Under the pieces are notes generated by a model. That model was not told where the DNA came from, ran no database searches, and saw only the letters and a program-made list of their open reading frames with translations. A stretch of 64,000 bases of DNA from Microbispora rosea (GTDB taxonomy: Bacteria > Actinomycetota > Actinomycetes > Streptosporangiales > Streptosporangiaceae). Location of the stretch: assembly GCF_900156315.1 (NCBI RefSeq), contig NZ_FTNI01000002.1:186001-250000 (forward strand), written 5' to 3'. Shown piece after piece: positions 25,977 to 35,093 of this stretch (position 1 is the first letter of the stretch; every line of letters begins with the position of its first letter). A program made the position numbers and the translations under genes.

Positions 25977-26278
25977 ACCTGCATCGAGGTGGACGTGGCC
26001 TTGTGGGCCGTCCGGACGTTGTCCTGCACGCTCTCCAGCGCCCGCTCGACGCCCTTCAGCTTGGTCCTCGCGTCGGCCGTTTCCGCGGTGAGCGCGGAGT
26101 AGGCCGCGTCGACGGCCGCCGCCAGCGCCGCCGCGCCGTCCACGTGCCCGAAGGAGGCCGCGCGGGTGCCGGGCGTCTCGGGCAGGCCGCCGTGCAGGCT
26201 CTCGTACTGGCCCCAGGCCTTGCTCACCGCCGTACGGCAGCTTTCGAGCGCCTGGAAGTGGATGTCGAAACCGGTCAC
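25973..26278 (-). CDS. Small helical WXG100-like protein
   Basis: 101 residues, all-helical prediction, with a WG turn (SKAWGQYESL, about residue 22) and a long second helix ending EDNVRTAHKATSTSMQV-like (ESVQDNVRTAHK). Size and position between eccC and the transglycosylase fit a type VII secreted partner or chaperone. GTG at 26278 is chosen since AAGGAG lies six bases upstream. The gene overlaps the transglycosylase start by 4 bp and begins 21 bp after the eccC stop. Confidence 0.7.
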   Translation of the reverse strand: MTGFDIHFQALESCRTAVSKAWGQYESLHGGLPETPGTRAASFGHVDGAAALAAAVDAAYSALTAETADARTKLKGVERALESVQDNVRTAHKATSTSMQV

Positions 26279-26298
26279 GTGCTGCTCCTTTCCGTCCG

Positions 26299-29200
26299 TC
26301 ACTCACCGTCCGGAGGAGGCAGGAACGCGGTCTGGGCGAGCCGCGCGCCGAACCTCCTGTCGACGTGGTAGCCCCGGCCGGGTGGCAGCGGATGCGCCCG
26401 GACGTTGCCGAACAGATAACCCTCGTCCTTGTTGCCGGAGAGGATGACGGCGGGGCTGGCCATGTCCTTCAGCTTCTGGATGACCGGGTCGTACATGGCC
26501 CGGCCGGCGCCGCCCATCTGGCGCGACAGCACCAGGTGCAGCCCGATGTCCCGCGCCTGCGGCAGCAGGTCCACCAGGGGCAGCAGCGGATTGGACGAGG
26601 TGGCGACCAGGTCGTAGTCGTCCACCACGATGTAGACGTCGGAACCCTGCCACCAGCTCCTCGTCCGCAGCTGCTCGGGGGTGAGGTCGGCCGGCGGCAG
26701 CCGCTTGAGCAGGGCACCGCGCACGTCGTTGACCAGCTCCTGGGCGGCGGTGCTCGACGCCGCGTAGCCGATGCGGTGGGCGGTCGCGGCCGAGTCGAGC
26801 AGCGACCTGCGGTAGTCGACGACGATCATCATCGCCTCGTGCGGCTCCCGCCTGGCCACCAGCCCCTCGGCGACGAGCCGCAGCAGGTTCGACTTGCCGC
26901 TCTCGGTGTCGCCCAGGACGACGAAATGCGGGTCGGCGTCGAAGTCGAGCAGCACGGGCGACAGCGTCGCCTCGTCGATGCCGATGGGGATCTTCGGGCC
27001 GGTCTCCCCGGGAGCGGGCAGCGCGGTCGCGGGCAGCACCGGCGGCAGCAGCCGGATCGCCGGCGCGGGCGGCCCCTGCCAGGCCTCCCTGACCGCGTGC
27101 ACCAGACCGCGGACGCCCGCGGCGAGGTCCTCGGAGCTCTGCACGCCGTCGATCCGCGGCAGCGCGGACAGGAAGTGCAGCCCATCCTTGGTGAGGCCGC
27201 GTCCCGGCACGCCCTCGGGGACCGCCAACGACGCCTTCCTGTTCACCTCGGACTCGTAGGCGTCGCCGAGCTTGAGCTCGACCCTGGTGCCGAACAGGTC
27301 GCGGATGCTCGCCCGGAACTCCGACCACTTGTTGGTGGCCGCCACCACGTGGACGCCGTATCCGAGGCCCCGGGCGGCGATGTCGGTGACGACGGGTTCG
27401 AGGGACTCGAACTCCTGCCTGAGCGTGAGCCAGCCGTCCACGACCAGGAACACGTCGCCCCAGCCGTCGCCGTCGCGGCCGGACTCGGCCCGCATCCGCC
27501 GGTAGGCCGCGATCGACTCGATGCCGTGCTCGGCGAAGTCCGCCTCACGCCGCTCCAGGATCGTGGAGATCTCGGCGACCGTACGGCGGACGCGGTCGGC
27601 GTCGAGGCGGCTCGCGACGCCGCCCACGTGGGGCAGCGCCTCCAGCGAGGCCAGGGAACCGCCGCCGAAGTCCAGGCAGTAGAACTGCACCTCGCGCGGC
27701 GTGTGCATCAGGGCCATGCTCGTGATCAGCGTCCGCAGCACCGTGCTCTTGCCGCTCTGCGTGCCGCCCGCGACGCCGACGTGGCCCGCGCCTCCCGACA
27801 GGTCCAGCCAGTAGGGGTCGCGGCGCTGCTCGAACGGCCGGTCGACGATGCCGACGGCCGCGTGGAGCAGGCCCCGGCCGCCCCAGCCCGCCGTGGTCAG
27901 GCCGTGCTCGGGGGTGACGGACAGCGGCGGCAGCAGGTGGGCCAGCGTCGGCGGCTCGGCCAGCGGGGGCAGCCAGATCCGGTGCGCGGGCGGGCCGTGG
28001 CCGGTGAGGCGGCCGACCACGACGTCGAGCAGGCTGTGCCGCGGGCCGCCGTGCTCCTCGGCGGGCGCCAGCTCCCTGGTCGTCTCGGTCACCTCGACGG
28101 GCGCGAAGGCGGTCCCGTACTCCACCACGTCGCGCACCGGCCGGCCGGGATCGCCGGGCGCGGACCGCCCGGGGTCGGCGTGGTGGGGCCCGGACACGTA
28201 GGCGGCCTTGAACCGGGTCATCCCCGTGGTGTCGTACTTCAGGTAGCCGTTGCCCGGCGCGGGCGGCAGCTCGTAGGCGTCGGCGACGCCGAGCACGACC
28301 CGGCTCTCCATGGCGGAGAACGTGCGCAGGCCGATCCGGTACGACAGGTGGGTGTCGAGGCCGCGCAGCCGGCCCTCCTCCAGGCGCTGGGAGGCCAGCA
28401 GGAGGTGCACGCCGAGCGAGCGGCCGAGCCGTCCGATCATCACGAACAGGTCGATGAACTCCGGCTTGGCGCTGAGCAGCTCGCTGAATTCGTCGATCAC
28501 GACGAACAGGGTCGGCATCGGCCGCAGGTCGGCCCCCTGCTCCCTGGCCCGCTCGTAGTCGCGCAGCGACGCGTAGTTGCCCGCTGCCCGCAGCAGCTCC
28601 TGGCGGCGCACCATCTCGCCGTGCAGCGCGTCGTGCATGCGGTCGACGAGCGGCAGCTCGTCCTCCAGGTTGGTGATGACCGCCGACACGTGCGAGAGGG
28701 ACTCCAGGCCGAGGAACGTCGCGCCGCCCTTGAAGTCGACCAGCACGAAGTTGAGGATCTCGGAGGAGTGCGTGATGGCCAGGCCGAGCACCAGCGTGCG
28801 CAGCAGCTCGCTCTTGCCGGAGCCGGTCGCCCCGATGACCAGGCCGTGCGGCCCCATGCCGCCCTGCGCCGACTCCTTGATGTCGAGCTCGACGACCCGC
28901 CCGTCCGCGCCCAGGCCGATCGGCACCCGCAGCCGGTTGCGCCCGGCGCGGGGCTGCCAGATCACCCCGGGATCGAGATGGACGGGGTCGCCCACGCCGA
29001 GCAGGTCGGTGAGCGAGGTGTTGACGCCGAGCACGTCCTGCGCCTCGCCCTGGGCGCCGGCGGAGGCGCGCAGCGGCGCGAGCTGCCGGGCCAGGCCCTC
29101 CGCCTGGGGAAAGCCGAGGAGGTCGGGGTCGCCGAGCCGGTTGCTCGACCGCCGTCCCGTGTGGTCGATCTTGACCATGTGGAAGCCGTCGGCCTGGACG

Positions 29201-30279
29201 TCCAGCCGGAGCGTGATCGCCTCGGGGACCGGTCCGGTCGCCGCGGACAGGTCGATCACCGTCACGCCCTGGATGGCGTCGGAGCCGAGCTGGCTGTCGT
29301 GCGGCACGTGCCCGCCGTCCACGATCACCACGTGGTACGGCAGGGCCTCGGCGGAGGCGCCCGGCCGGAACCTGGCCCGCTCCCTGAGCTCCTCCCCGAC
29401 CAGCGCGTCGAGATGGGCGAGGTTCTCCGCCATGAGCCTGACCTGGCCCGCGGCGTCGGCCTGCTCCGGGTGCAGGGCGTGCGGCAGCCACTTCACCCAC
29501 TCCCAGTGGGGCATCCACTCCTTGCTCGCGCAGATCATGATCCGCATGTCGTCGGGGGAGTGGAAGACGACGAGCTGGGCGATCACCGCCCGCACCAGCT
29601 CGCGCATCGCGGTGGGGTCACCGGTGAGGTGGATGCGGGCGAAGGAGTGCAGGGCGACCGCGACGGGCAGCCCCGACACCGTGGCGTGCGCGCGGACGAA
29701 CCGGCGCAGCGCCCCGGCCGACAGGGCGTCGAGGTCCTCCACCGGCTTGGTGTCCGGCGGGACGAGCTGGATGGCCAGCTTCTGCACGCCGGTGCCGAGC
29801 CGTACGGTCGCGAAGTCGTCGTCGCGCGGCCTGCGCTCCCACAGGCGCGGCCCCATCGCGATCCACCAGAGGGAGTCGGGCGGCGGCCCGCTCCACTCCA
29901 GCGCCTCCCGCTGCTGCACGGCGGCCCTGCGGACCTTCCTGCGGATCTGCGACAGGTAGCGGAAGTAGTCGCGGCGCAGCCCGTTGAGCCGGTTCCTGCG
30001 CTCACCGGCGTTGCGCCCGAGCTGGCCGACGCTCATGCCGACCATGGAGACGGCGAACAGTCCGCTGGCCACGTACATGAGGGGGTTGCCGGTGCCGCCC
30101 GCCGTGAACATCAGCCCCATCGCCGCGCCGCCGGCCAGCATCGGCACGTACGTGAGCATGGACATCAGACCCTGCGGCTGGACCTCGGGAATCTCCGGCG
30201 GGGACTCCAGGAGGATCTCGCCACGGGGTGGCTTGGGGCCCGGGCGGCGCTCGGGACGCGAGACCACGACAATGCTCAT
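26299..30279 (-). CDS. eccC: Type VII secretion ATPase EccC (fused EccCa/EccCb)
   Basis: 1326-residue FtsK/SpoIIIE-type motor that recognises substrates and drives secretion. Two helices lie near residues 38-88. Three ATPase domains follow: Walker A GATGSGKSE (~483) with Walker B FVVIDEF (~595), GGTQSGKST (~838) with FLVVDGW, and GDTESGKSN (~1123) with YIVVDDYD. The first has a full DE pair; the second has Asp-Gly and the third Asp-Asp, in line with the known weaker distal ATPases. This single-chain form is usual outside mycobacterial ESX-1. It is divergent from eccD and heads an operon with two substrate-like genes. Confidence 0.96.
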   Translation of the reverse strand: MSIVVVSRPERRPGPKPPRGEILLESPPEIPEVQPQGLMSMLTYVPMLAGGAAMGLMFTAGGTGNPLMYVASGLFAVSMVGMSVGQLGRNAGERRNRLNGLRRDYFRYLSQIRRKVRRAAVQQREALEWSGPPPDSLWWIAMGPRLWERRPRDDDFATVRLGTGVQKLAIQLVPPDTKPVEDLDALSAGALRRFVRAHATVSGLPVAVALHSFARIHLTGDPTAMRELVRAVIAQLVVFHSPDDMRIMICASKEWMPHWEWVKWLPHALHPEQADAAGQVRLMAENLAHLDALVGEELRERARFRPGASAEALPYHVVIVDGGHVPHDSQLGSDAIQGVTVIDLSAATGPVPEAITLRLDVQADGFHMVKIDHTGRRSSNRLGDPDLLGFPQAEGLARQLAPLRASAGAQGEAQDVLGVNTSLTDLLGVGDPVHLDPGVIWQPRAGRNRLRVPIGLGADGRVVELDIKESAQGGMGPHGLVIGATGSGKSELLRTLVLGLAITHSSEILNFVLVDFKGGATFLGLESLSHVSAVITNLEDELPLVDRMHDALHGEMVRRQELLRAAGNYASLRDYERAREQGADLRPMPTLFVVIDEFSELLSAKPEFIDLFVMIGRLGRSLGVHLLLASQRLEEGRLRGLDTHLSYRIGLRTFSAMESRVVLGVADAYELPPAPGNGYLKYDTTGMTRFKAAYVSGPHHADPGRSAPGDPGRPVRDVVEYGTAFAPVEVTETTRELAPAEEHGGPRHSLLDVVVGRLTGHGPPAHRIWLPPLAEPPTLAHLLPPLSVTPEHGLTTAGWGGRGLLHAAVGIVDRPFEQRRDPYWLDLSGGAGHVGVAGGTQSGKSTVLRTLITSMALMHTPREVQFYCLDFGGGSLASLEALPHVGGVASRLDADRVRRTVAEISTILERREADFAEHGIESIAAYRRMRAESGRDGDGWGDVFLVVDGWLTLRQEFESLEPVVTDIAARGLGYGVHVVAATNKWSEFRASIRDLFGTRVELKLGDAYESEVNRKASLAVPEGVPGRGLTKDGLHFLSALPRIDGVQSSEDLAAGVRGLVHAVREAWQGPPAPAIRLLPPVLPATALPAPGETGPKIPIGIDEATLSPVLLDFDADPHFVVLGDTESGKSNLLRLVAEGLVARREPHEAMMIVVDYRRSLLDSAATAHRIGYAASSTAAQELVNDVRGALLKRLPPADLTPEQLRTRSWWQGSDVYIVVDDYDLVATSSNPLLPLVDLLPQARDIGLHLVLSRQMGGAGRAMYDPVIQKLKDMASPAVILSGNKDEGYLFGNVRAHPLPPGRGYHVDRRFGARLAQTAFLPPPDGE

Positions 30280-30352
30280 CTGACTGACTTTTCTACCAGG
30301 TTTGCCGATATTTTCGGGCTGTCAGAGAGATCTTCGCGAGAGGATTCCCGCT
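30280..30352. promoter_or_regulatory. Divergent promoter region eccC/eccD
   Basis: A 73-bp A/T-enriched gap separates the two core secretion genes and must drive both. GAGAGG nine bases before the GTG at 30353 is the eccD ribosome site. No clear operator symmetry was seen. Confidence 0.5.
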
Positions 30353-31861
30353 GTGTCATCGCCGGTCCCCCTTCACGTCCAGCAGGGCGTCGTCCAGCAG
30401 GGCATGATTCACCACGGCCCGGGCCATCAGGGCACAGGTCATCAGGGCCCGGCCCAGCAGGGCGCGTTGCCGCAGGCGACCGTGCCGCTGCCGCCCCTGT
30501 GCCACGTCACCGTGGTCGCCCCGCGCAGGAAGGCGGACCTCGCGCTGCCGTCGGACATCCCGCTGCCGCACGTCATGCCCGGCCTGCTCCGCGCGGTCGG
30601 CGAGGCGGGGGGCGACGCCGCCGCCGCCCCCGGCTGGGTGCTCCAGCGTCTCGGCGGGCCGCCGCTCGACCTCGGCCAGAGCCTGGGGGCGCTGGGCGTC
30701 CTCGACGGGGAGGTCCTCTACCTGCGCCCGCGCGACGCGGTCATGCCGCCCGCGGTGTACGACGACGTGGCCGACGTCGTCGCCACCGGGACCAAGGAGG
30801 GCGGCGGCAGGTGGGAGCCGCGGCACACGAGGCTGCTCGGCATGGGCGTGGCCGCCGGGCTGCTCGCGCTCGGCGCCGTCGTCCTCGCCCTCGCGGCGGC
30901 CCCGCCGCGGCTCACGGCAGGGGTGGCGGGAGCCGTCGCGGTGCTGCTCGTCGCCGCCGGGGCCGTGGTGTCGAGGGCCGTCGGCCAGCCCACCGCCGGC
31001 GCCCTCGTCGGCTACGCGGCCCTGCCGCACGCCTTCCTCGCCGGGCTGTTCACGCCCGGCGCCTCGGGCGCCGTGCTGGTCCTCGGGGCGCCGAACCTGC
31101 TGGCCGGGCTCGCGTACACCGCGCTGGTGGCGACGGTCGGCGGCGTGCTGATCGCCGACGGCGTGGCCGGCTTCCTCGGCGTGGCGGTCGCGTCCGTCGC
31201 CGGGGCCGTGGGAGCCGGGTGCGTGATGGTGTTCGGGGGATCGGGCGCCGGGGCGGCGGCCGTGGTCGCGACGGCCCTGCTGGCGCTGAGCCCGCTCATC
31301 CCCACGCTGTCGTTCCGGATGGCCAGGGTGCCGCTGCCGCCGCTGCCCACCAGCGCCGAGGAGCTGCGCAGCGACAACCAGCGGATCGACGGCCCGCTGG
31401 TGCTCCAGCGGACCGCCCAGGCCCACCGGTACGCCACCGGCATGGTCATCGCGATCGCGCTCGCCTGCGTCGCGGCGGAGCTGCTGCTCGTCCAGCACGG
31501 CGGCTGGGTCGCCCGCGCCACGGCGGCGACGCTGGCGCTGGCGCTGGCCATGCGCGCGCGGGTGTTCGCGGGGGTCGCCCAGCGGCTGTGGATGGTCCTC
31601 ACCGCCGCGGCCGGGGCCGCCACCCTGGCGTTCGCGCTGGGCACCGGCGCCGACGCCGTCGCCGAGGTGGCCGTGACGATCGGGGTGCTGTGGACGGCCC
31701 TGCTCGTGCTCGGCCTCGGCCTCTGGCTGCCCTCGGGCAGGCCCTCGCCGTTCTGGGGGCGGGCGGCGGACATCCTCGACGTGCTGCTGATCGTCGCGCT
31801 GGTCCCGCTCACGCTGGGCGTGCTCGACCTGTACGCCTGGGTGCGCGGCCTGTCGGGCTGA
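30353..31861 (+). CDS. eccD: Type VII secretion integral membrane protein EccD
   Basis: 502 residues. A His/Gln/Gly-rich N-terminal extension (VQQGMIHHGPGHQGTGHQG) is followed by the ubiquitin-like domain (CHVTVVAPRRKADLALPSD, HVMPGLLRAVGEAG, YLRPRDAVMPP). About eleven hydrophobic helices then form the central membrane channel scaffold. A cytosolic loop between helices (RMARVPLPPLPTSAEELRSD) is conserved in EccD. GTG at 30353 with GAGAGG upstream is preferred over the longer frame from 30302. The extension ahead of the ubiquitin fold is unusual in composition. It diverges from eccC. Confidence 0.94.
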   Translation: MSSPVPLHVQQGVVQQGMIHHGPGHQGTGHQGPAQQGALPQATVPLPPLCHVTVVAPRRKADLALPSDIPLPHVMPGLLRAVGEAGGDAAAAPGWVLQRLGGPPLDLGQSLGALGVLDGEVLYLRPRDAVMPPAVYDDVADVVATGTKEGGGRWEPRHTRLLGMGVAAGLLALGAVVLALAAAPPRLTAGVAGAVAVLLVAAGAVVSRAVGQPTAGALVGYAALPHAFLAGLFTPGASGAVLVLGAPNLLAGLAYTALVATVGGVLIADGVAGFLGVAVASVAGAVGAGCVMVFGGSGAGAAAVVATALLALSPLIPTLSFRMARVPLPPLPTSAEELRSDNQRIDGPLVLQRTAQAHRYATGMVIAIALACVAAELLLVQHGGWVARATAATLALALAMRARVFAGVAQRLWMVLTAAAGAATLAFALGTGADAVAEVAVTIGVLWTALLVLGLGLWLPSGRPSPFWGRAADILDVLLIVALVPLTLGVLDLYAWVRGLSG

Positions 31862-31911
31862 CCGTCTCGAGCCGCGCCGAGGGCCGTCTCGCGGGGGCGG
31901 GGACGCGGGGG

Positions 31912-32691
31912 TCACGCGGCCGGTCGTACGGGCAGCAGAGCGGGGCGCTTGGCGGTCCGGCCGTCGCCGGACGACCTGCCGAGGAGGCGCCGCACCAGCC
32001 ACGGGCCGAGGAACGAGCCGGCCCAGCGCACCTCGGCGCCCACGGCACGCCAGCCGGCCGGGTCGAGCGGGGGATGCAGGGGCAGCGTCCAGCCGTCGTC
32101 GCTGCCGGGCAGGCCGAGGGCGTGGGCCACGGCCGCGGCGATGCGCTCGTGGCCGAGCGGACTCGCGTGGAGCCGGTCGGCGCTCCAGAGCCGGGGGTCG
32201 GTGCAGACGGTGTGGTACGCAGTCTCGGCGACCACGACCCCGTGTCGCGCCGCCGCCGCCCGAATGCGGTCGTTGAGGTCGAACACCCGCGACCGGAGCG
32301 GCCGGGCGATCGGTGCGATCTTCCCGACGTCCGGGAACGTGAGGGTCGCGACGCGGACGTCCGCCCTCGTGAGAGCGGCGAACATCGCCTCCAGATGCCC
32401 GGCCACCCCGGCGGCGTCGAACCGCGGCCTGATCAGGTCGTTGACGCCCGCGACGACGGTGACCAGATGGGGGCGCAGGGCCAGGGCCGGTGCGAGCTGC
32501 TCCGCCCGCACCTCCCCCGCGAGCCGCCCGCGCACCGCGAGATTCGCGTAGGTGACCTCCGGGTCCACGGCCGTGAGCCGCTCGGCGAGCCGGTCGGCCC
32601 AGCCCCGTGGGCGGGCGGGGTCGCCATCGCCGAGCCCTTCGGTCTGGCTGTCGCCGAGGGCGACGTAACGCAGGCGCTCACCGCTCGGCAC
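31912..32691 (-). CDS. SGNH/GDSL-family hydrolase
   Basis: 259-residue esterase/lipase-like enzyme with block I YVALGDSQTEGLGDG (nucleophile Ser), the Gly of block II in VRGRLAGEV, block III VVAGVNDLIRP (GxND) and the catalytic Asp/His in SADRLHASPLGHERIA. No signal peptide, so cytosolic. GTG at 32691 is chosen because GGAGG is six bases upstream. It overlaps the end of the PadR gene by 14 bp, so the two are an operon, and it converges on eccD. Substrate unknown. Confidence 0.9.
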   Translation of the reverse strand: MPSGERLRYVALGDSQTEGLGDGDPARPRGWADRLAERLTAVDPEVTYANLAVRGRLAGEVRAEQLAPALALRPHLVTVVAGVNDLIRPRFDAAGVAGHLEAMFAALTRADVRVATLTFPDVGKIAPIARPLRSRVFDLNDRIRAAAARHGVVVAETAYHTVCTDPRLWSADRLHASPLGHERIAAAVAHALGLPGSDDGWTLPLHPPLDPAGWRAVGAEVRWAGSFLGPWLVRRLLGRSSGDGRTAKRPALLPVRPAA

Positions 32692-33319
32692 GGGCCACCT
32701 CCGGGCGGCGATAAGCCGGTGCGGTCCCTTCGCCCGGCACGGCGGGGGTGCCCGCGCCTGCGACGGCCGCGTTCCTGTCGCGCAGGATCGCGGCGGTTCG
32801 CAGGCACCAGTCGCGGTTTCCCTCCTCGAAGGCCAGGCCACGCAGGCAGGTGAGGTACGGCCCTACGCGCCGGCCCGCGCGAAGGAACTCCTCTTCGCCC
32901 AGGTCGCCGCGCATCTTCCGCAGGATCCGCCGGAACAGGTCGATTTTGGCCTCCGCCACGGCGGCTCGCTCCTCGACCTGCCGGATCAGCGGCCCGGCGT
33001 CGACATGGTCGGCCGCCTGCACCTTGACGAGCAGGTCGTCGCGGACGAACGACGGCTTAGACGCTGCCGCCGCGAACCGCTCCAGCTCGGCGAGCCCGGC
33101 GTCGGTGACGTGGAAGAGGCGCTTGGCGGGCCGGGTCTCCTGGACCACCCGCCGCCCCGCGACCAGCCCCTCCTTCTCCAGCCTGGCCAGCTCGGCGTAC
33201 AGCTGCTGGGGCAGGGCGTGCCAGAAGTTCGCCACGCCGACGTCGAACGCCTTGGCCAGCTGGTAGCCGCTGAGCTCCCCGTCGAGTAACGCCGCGAGGA
33301 CGGCGTGCCGCAGTGCCAT
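32678..33319 (-). CDS. PadR-family transcriptional regulator
   Basis: 213 residues: N-terminal winged helix (LRHAVLAALLDGELSGYQLA, LYAELARLEKEGLVAGRRVV, KRLFHVTDAGLAEL) and a C-terminal VirR4/PadR_2 dimerisation domain of four helices. ATG at 33319 with AAGGGAG upstream. The promoter carries a perfect dyad at 33342-33361, a probable autoregulatory site. The downstream SGNH hydrolase overlaps by 14 bp and is the obvious co-regulated partner. Confidence 0.9.
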   Translation of the reverse strand: MALRHAVLAALLDGELSGYQLAKAFDVGVANFWHALPQQLYAELARLEKEGLVAGRRVVQETRPAKRLFHVTDAGLAELERFAAAASKPSFVRDDLLVKVQAADHVDAGPLIRQVEERAAVAEAKIDLFRRILRKMRGDLGEEEFLRAGRRVGPYLTCLRGLAFEEGNRDWCLRTAAILRDRNAAVAGAGTPAVPGEGTAPAYRRPEVARAER

Positions 33320-33341
33320 GAATCGCTCCCTTCGCTCTCCC

Positions 33342-33361
33342 ATAGTCAAGGATATGACTAT
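33342..33361. promoter_or_regulatory. Perfect dyad ATAGTCA-N6-TGACTAT upstream of PadR gene
   Basis: Seven-bp inverted arms around AGGATA, 23 bp before the PadR start codon. Position and symmetry make it the likely PadR operator covering its own promoter. Confidence 0.6.
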
Positions 33362-33422
33362 TCAACGACCTGAGTATCAGGAGATCCACGAAGTCGTGGG
33401 CTTGGTCGAGTGAGTCGAGGCC

Positions 33423-34658
33423 GTGCGCGCGGGCGTGCCCGAGGAACTGTCGGCGGGGGTCCGCCTGATGATGATGACGACGCCGGCGCTGCAGGCCAAG
33501 GGGCTGTACCTGCTGCTGGACCTGCAGCGCAGGATGGCCGGCGAACTGCTCAAGGCGTTCCCGGACCGGCTGGATCCGATCACCGCCGCCGCGATGACCG
33601 GCTCCGCGCGGCGGCAACGGGCCCGCCTGGCCGCGGCCGTGGCCTACGCCCCGCCCACTCGCCCTACTACCGCGAGCTGTACCGGGCGTGCCCGACGACA
33701 TCGACGACCCGGCGCGGCTCCCGGTCACCGGCAAGCAGGCGCTCATGGCGCGCTTCGACGAATGGGTCACCGATCCGGACGTGACGCTGGCCAAGGCCCG
33801 GCAGTTCGTCGCCGACCCCGCCCTCGTGGGCGAGCGGCGGTACCTCGTCGCCACCACGTCCGGCACCAGCGGGCTGCGCGGCATCTTCCTGCAGGACGAA
33901 CGGAGCCTGGCCGTGGGCAACGCGGTCGGGCAGCGTGCGCGAGCCGGGCTGGGGGTCCGCGACCTCGTGCGCTTCAGGACAACCGGCAGGCGATCCGCTT
34001 CACGAAGAACGCCCGGTTCTCCGTCACAGCGGGCGGGAAGCTGCGCCTGCCGAAGATCGGAGACGTTCCGGTCCGCTGGTCACGGGACCTGCCCGCCGAA
34101 CCGTCCAGTGTGACGGTGGTCAAGGACGCGGCCGGCAGGTACTTCGCCTCGTTCGTGGTTGAGACGAGCGATGTCCCGCTCCCGGAGTCGGCCGCCGAAG
34201 TGGGGATCGACCTCGGGCTGTCCCACTTCGCCGTCACCTCCGATGGGCGGAAGGTGGACAATCCGCGTTTCCTGCTCCTGGTGCGGCCCGACGCCTGCCC
34301 GTGCGGCAGCCCGCTGCCCGCTGTCCAGGTGCAGGGCCGCGCGGCGGAGTTGCTCGAGTTTCCCGCCGGCGGCGACAGGCACGTCCGCATCTCCCCCATG
34401 GCGTTCGGCACGCTGCTGGACCGCGTCCCCGGCATCGCGCAGTTCCAGGTCGTGCAGAGGGCGCCGGCCACGCTGCGGGTGCGGCTGCAGCAGGCGGACG
34501 GCGCCGATCCCGATCACGTGTGGCGGAGCGTGCGCGAGGAGATCTCGCGCCTGCTGGCCGAGCACAAGGCCGAGCACGTCGCGCTGGAACGCGCCGAGGA
34601 GCCGCCGGAGCAGTCGGCCAGCGGCAAGTTCCGCAGGATCATCCCCCTGGCCCGATGA
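33423..34658 (+). pseudogene. Decayed PaaK-like adenylate-forming enzyme carrying a TnpB fragment
   Basis: Pieces of a phenylacetate-CoA ligase/CoF-synthetase-like enzyme lie in three frames. The first piece (ALQAKGLYLLLDLQRRMAG) is in one frame. HSPYYRELYR follows near 33655 in a second, and DDIDDPARLPVTGKQ to VATTSGTSGLRGIFLQDE (the ATP loop TTSGTSG) is in a third from ~33690. The enzyme sequence then breaks near 33970 and resumes at ~34272 in the first frame with LLLVRPDACPCGSPLPAVQV and the C-terminal lid RVPGIAQFQVVQRAPATLRV. About 200 middle residues are missing and replaced by a TnpB segment. At least two single-base losses plus the insertion make it non-functional. Confidence 0.8.
33972..34272 (+). 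mobile_element. Internal fragment of IS200/IS605-family TnpB
   Basis: About 100 residues (NRQAIRFTKNARFSVTAGG, LRLPKIGDVPVRWSRDLP, GRYFASFVVETSDVP, EVGIDLGLSHFAVTSDGRKV) are TnpB, ending just after the RuvC-I Asp of GIDLGL. Neither end of the element, nor TnpA, nor the zinc-ribbon C-terminus is present. It is embedded inside the PaaK-like pseudogene with sharp junctions. Confidence 0.82.
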
Positions 34659-34700
34659 CTGCGGCGCGGGCGGGGGTCGGCTTCGGGAGCGGCGGGCCGG

Positions 34701-35093
34701 CTAGGGCCGATCGGCGCCTCGGGGCGACGCCCGCTCGTCGAACGCGCGGCGGGCGTCACCGAGGAGACCGGCCACGTGCGGCACTCCCGCCGCCTCCAGC
34801 CCGCCGCGCAGCAGATCCTCCTTCGCCGCCTCCGCGGCCGCCTCGGCCCGCCGTACGGCCGTCAGGACGGCCTCGGCGAGCGCGCGGCCGTCGAGCCTGC
34901 GCATGCTGAGCGGGTGGATTTCGAGGGCGCGGAGCGTGCCCACGGCGTCGACGGTCGCCGTGATCCGGCCCTCGTCGGCCCTGCCGGTGTGCTCCCGCGT
35001 GCTCCATTCGGTCGCGAGCTCGTCCATCAAGGCGGCCGCGGCCGTCAGCCGCTCCATGCGCGTGCGGAGCTCACGCATCTCGTCCACGCTCAC
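34701..35093 (-). CDS. YbaB/EbfC (EspL-like) family protein
   Basis: 130 residues with the YbaB layout: an N-terminal helix (DEMRELRTRMERL), a strand pair (GRITATVDAVGTLRALEIHP) and a C-terminal helical region (RALAEAVLTAVRRAEAAAEA). YbaB proteins bind DNA or act as partners; the ESX-1 protein EspL belongs to this family and stabilises secretion substrates. GTG at 35093 overlaps the upstream YbaB-like gene by four bases (GTGA). It is the last of four minus-strand genes starting at 37285. Confidence 0.82.
   Translation of the reverse strand: MSVDEMRELRTRMERLTAAAALMDELATEWSTREHTGRADEGRITATVDAVGTLRALEIHPLSMRRLDGRALAEAVLTAVRRAEAAAEAAKEDLLRGGLEAAGVPHVAGLLGDARRAFDERASPRGADRP

Noticed and set aside
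26365-32853. Very long open frame on the plus strand opposite eccC
   Set aside because: It is an antisense shadow caused by high GC at third positions. Its translation is Arg/Gly/His-rich with no family signature, while the minus strand codes a complete EccC.
33972-34272. Functional TnpB with guide RNA
   Set aside because: Only an internal fragment is present. The later RuvC motifs, the zinc ribbon and the element ends are missing.
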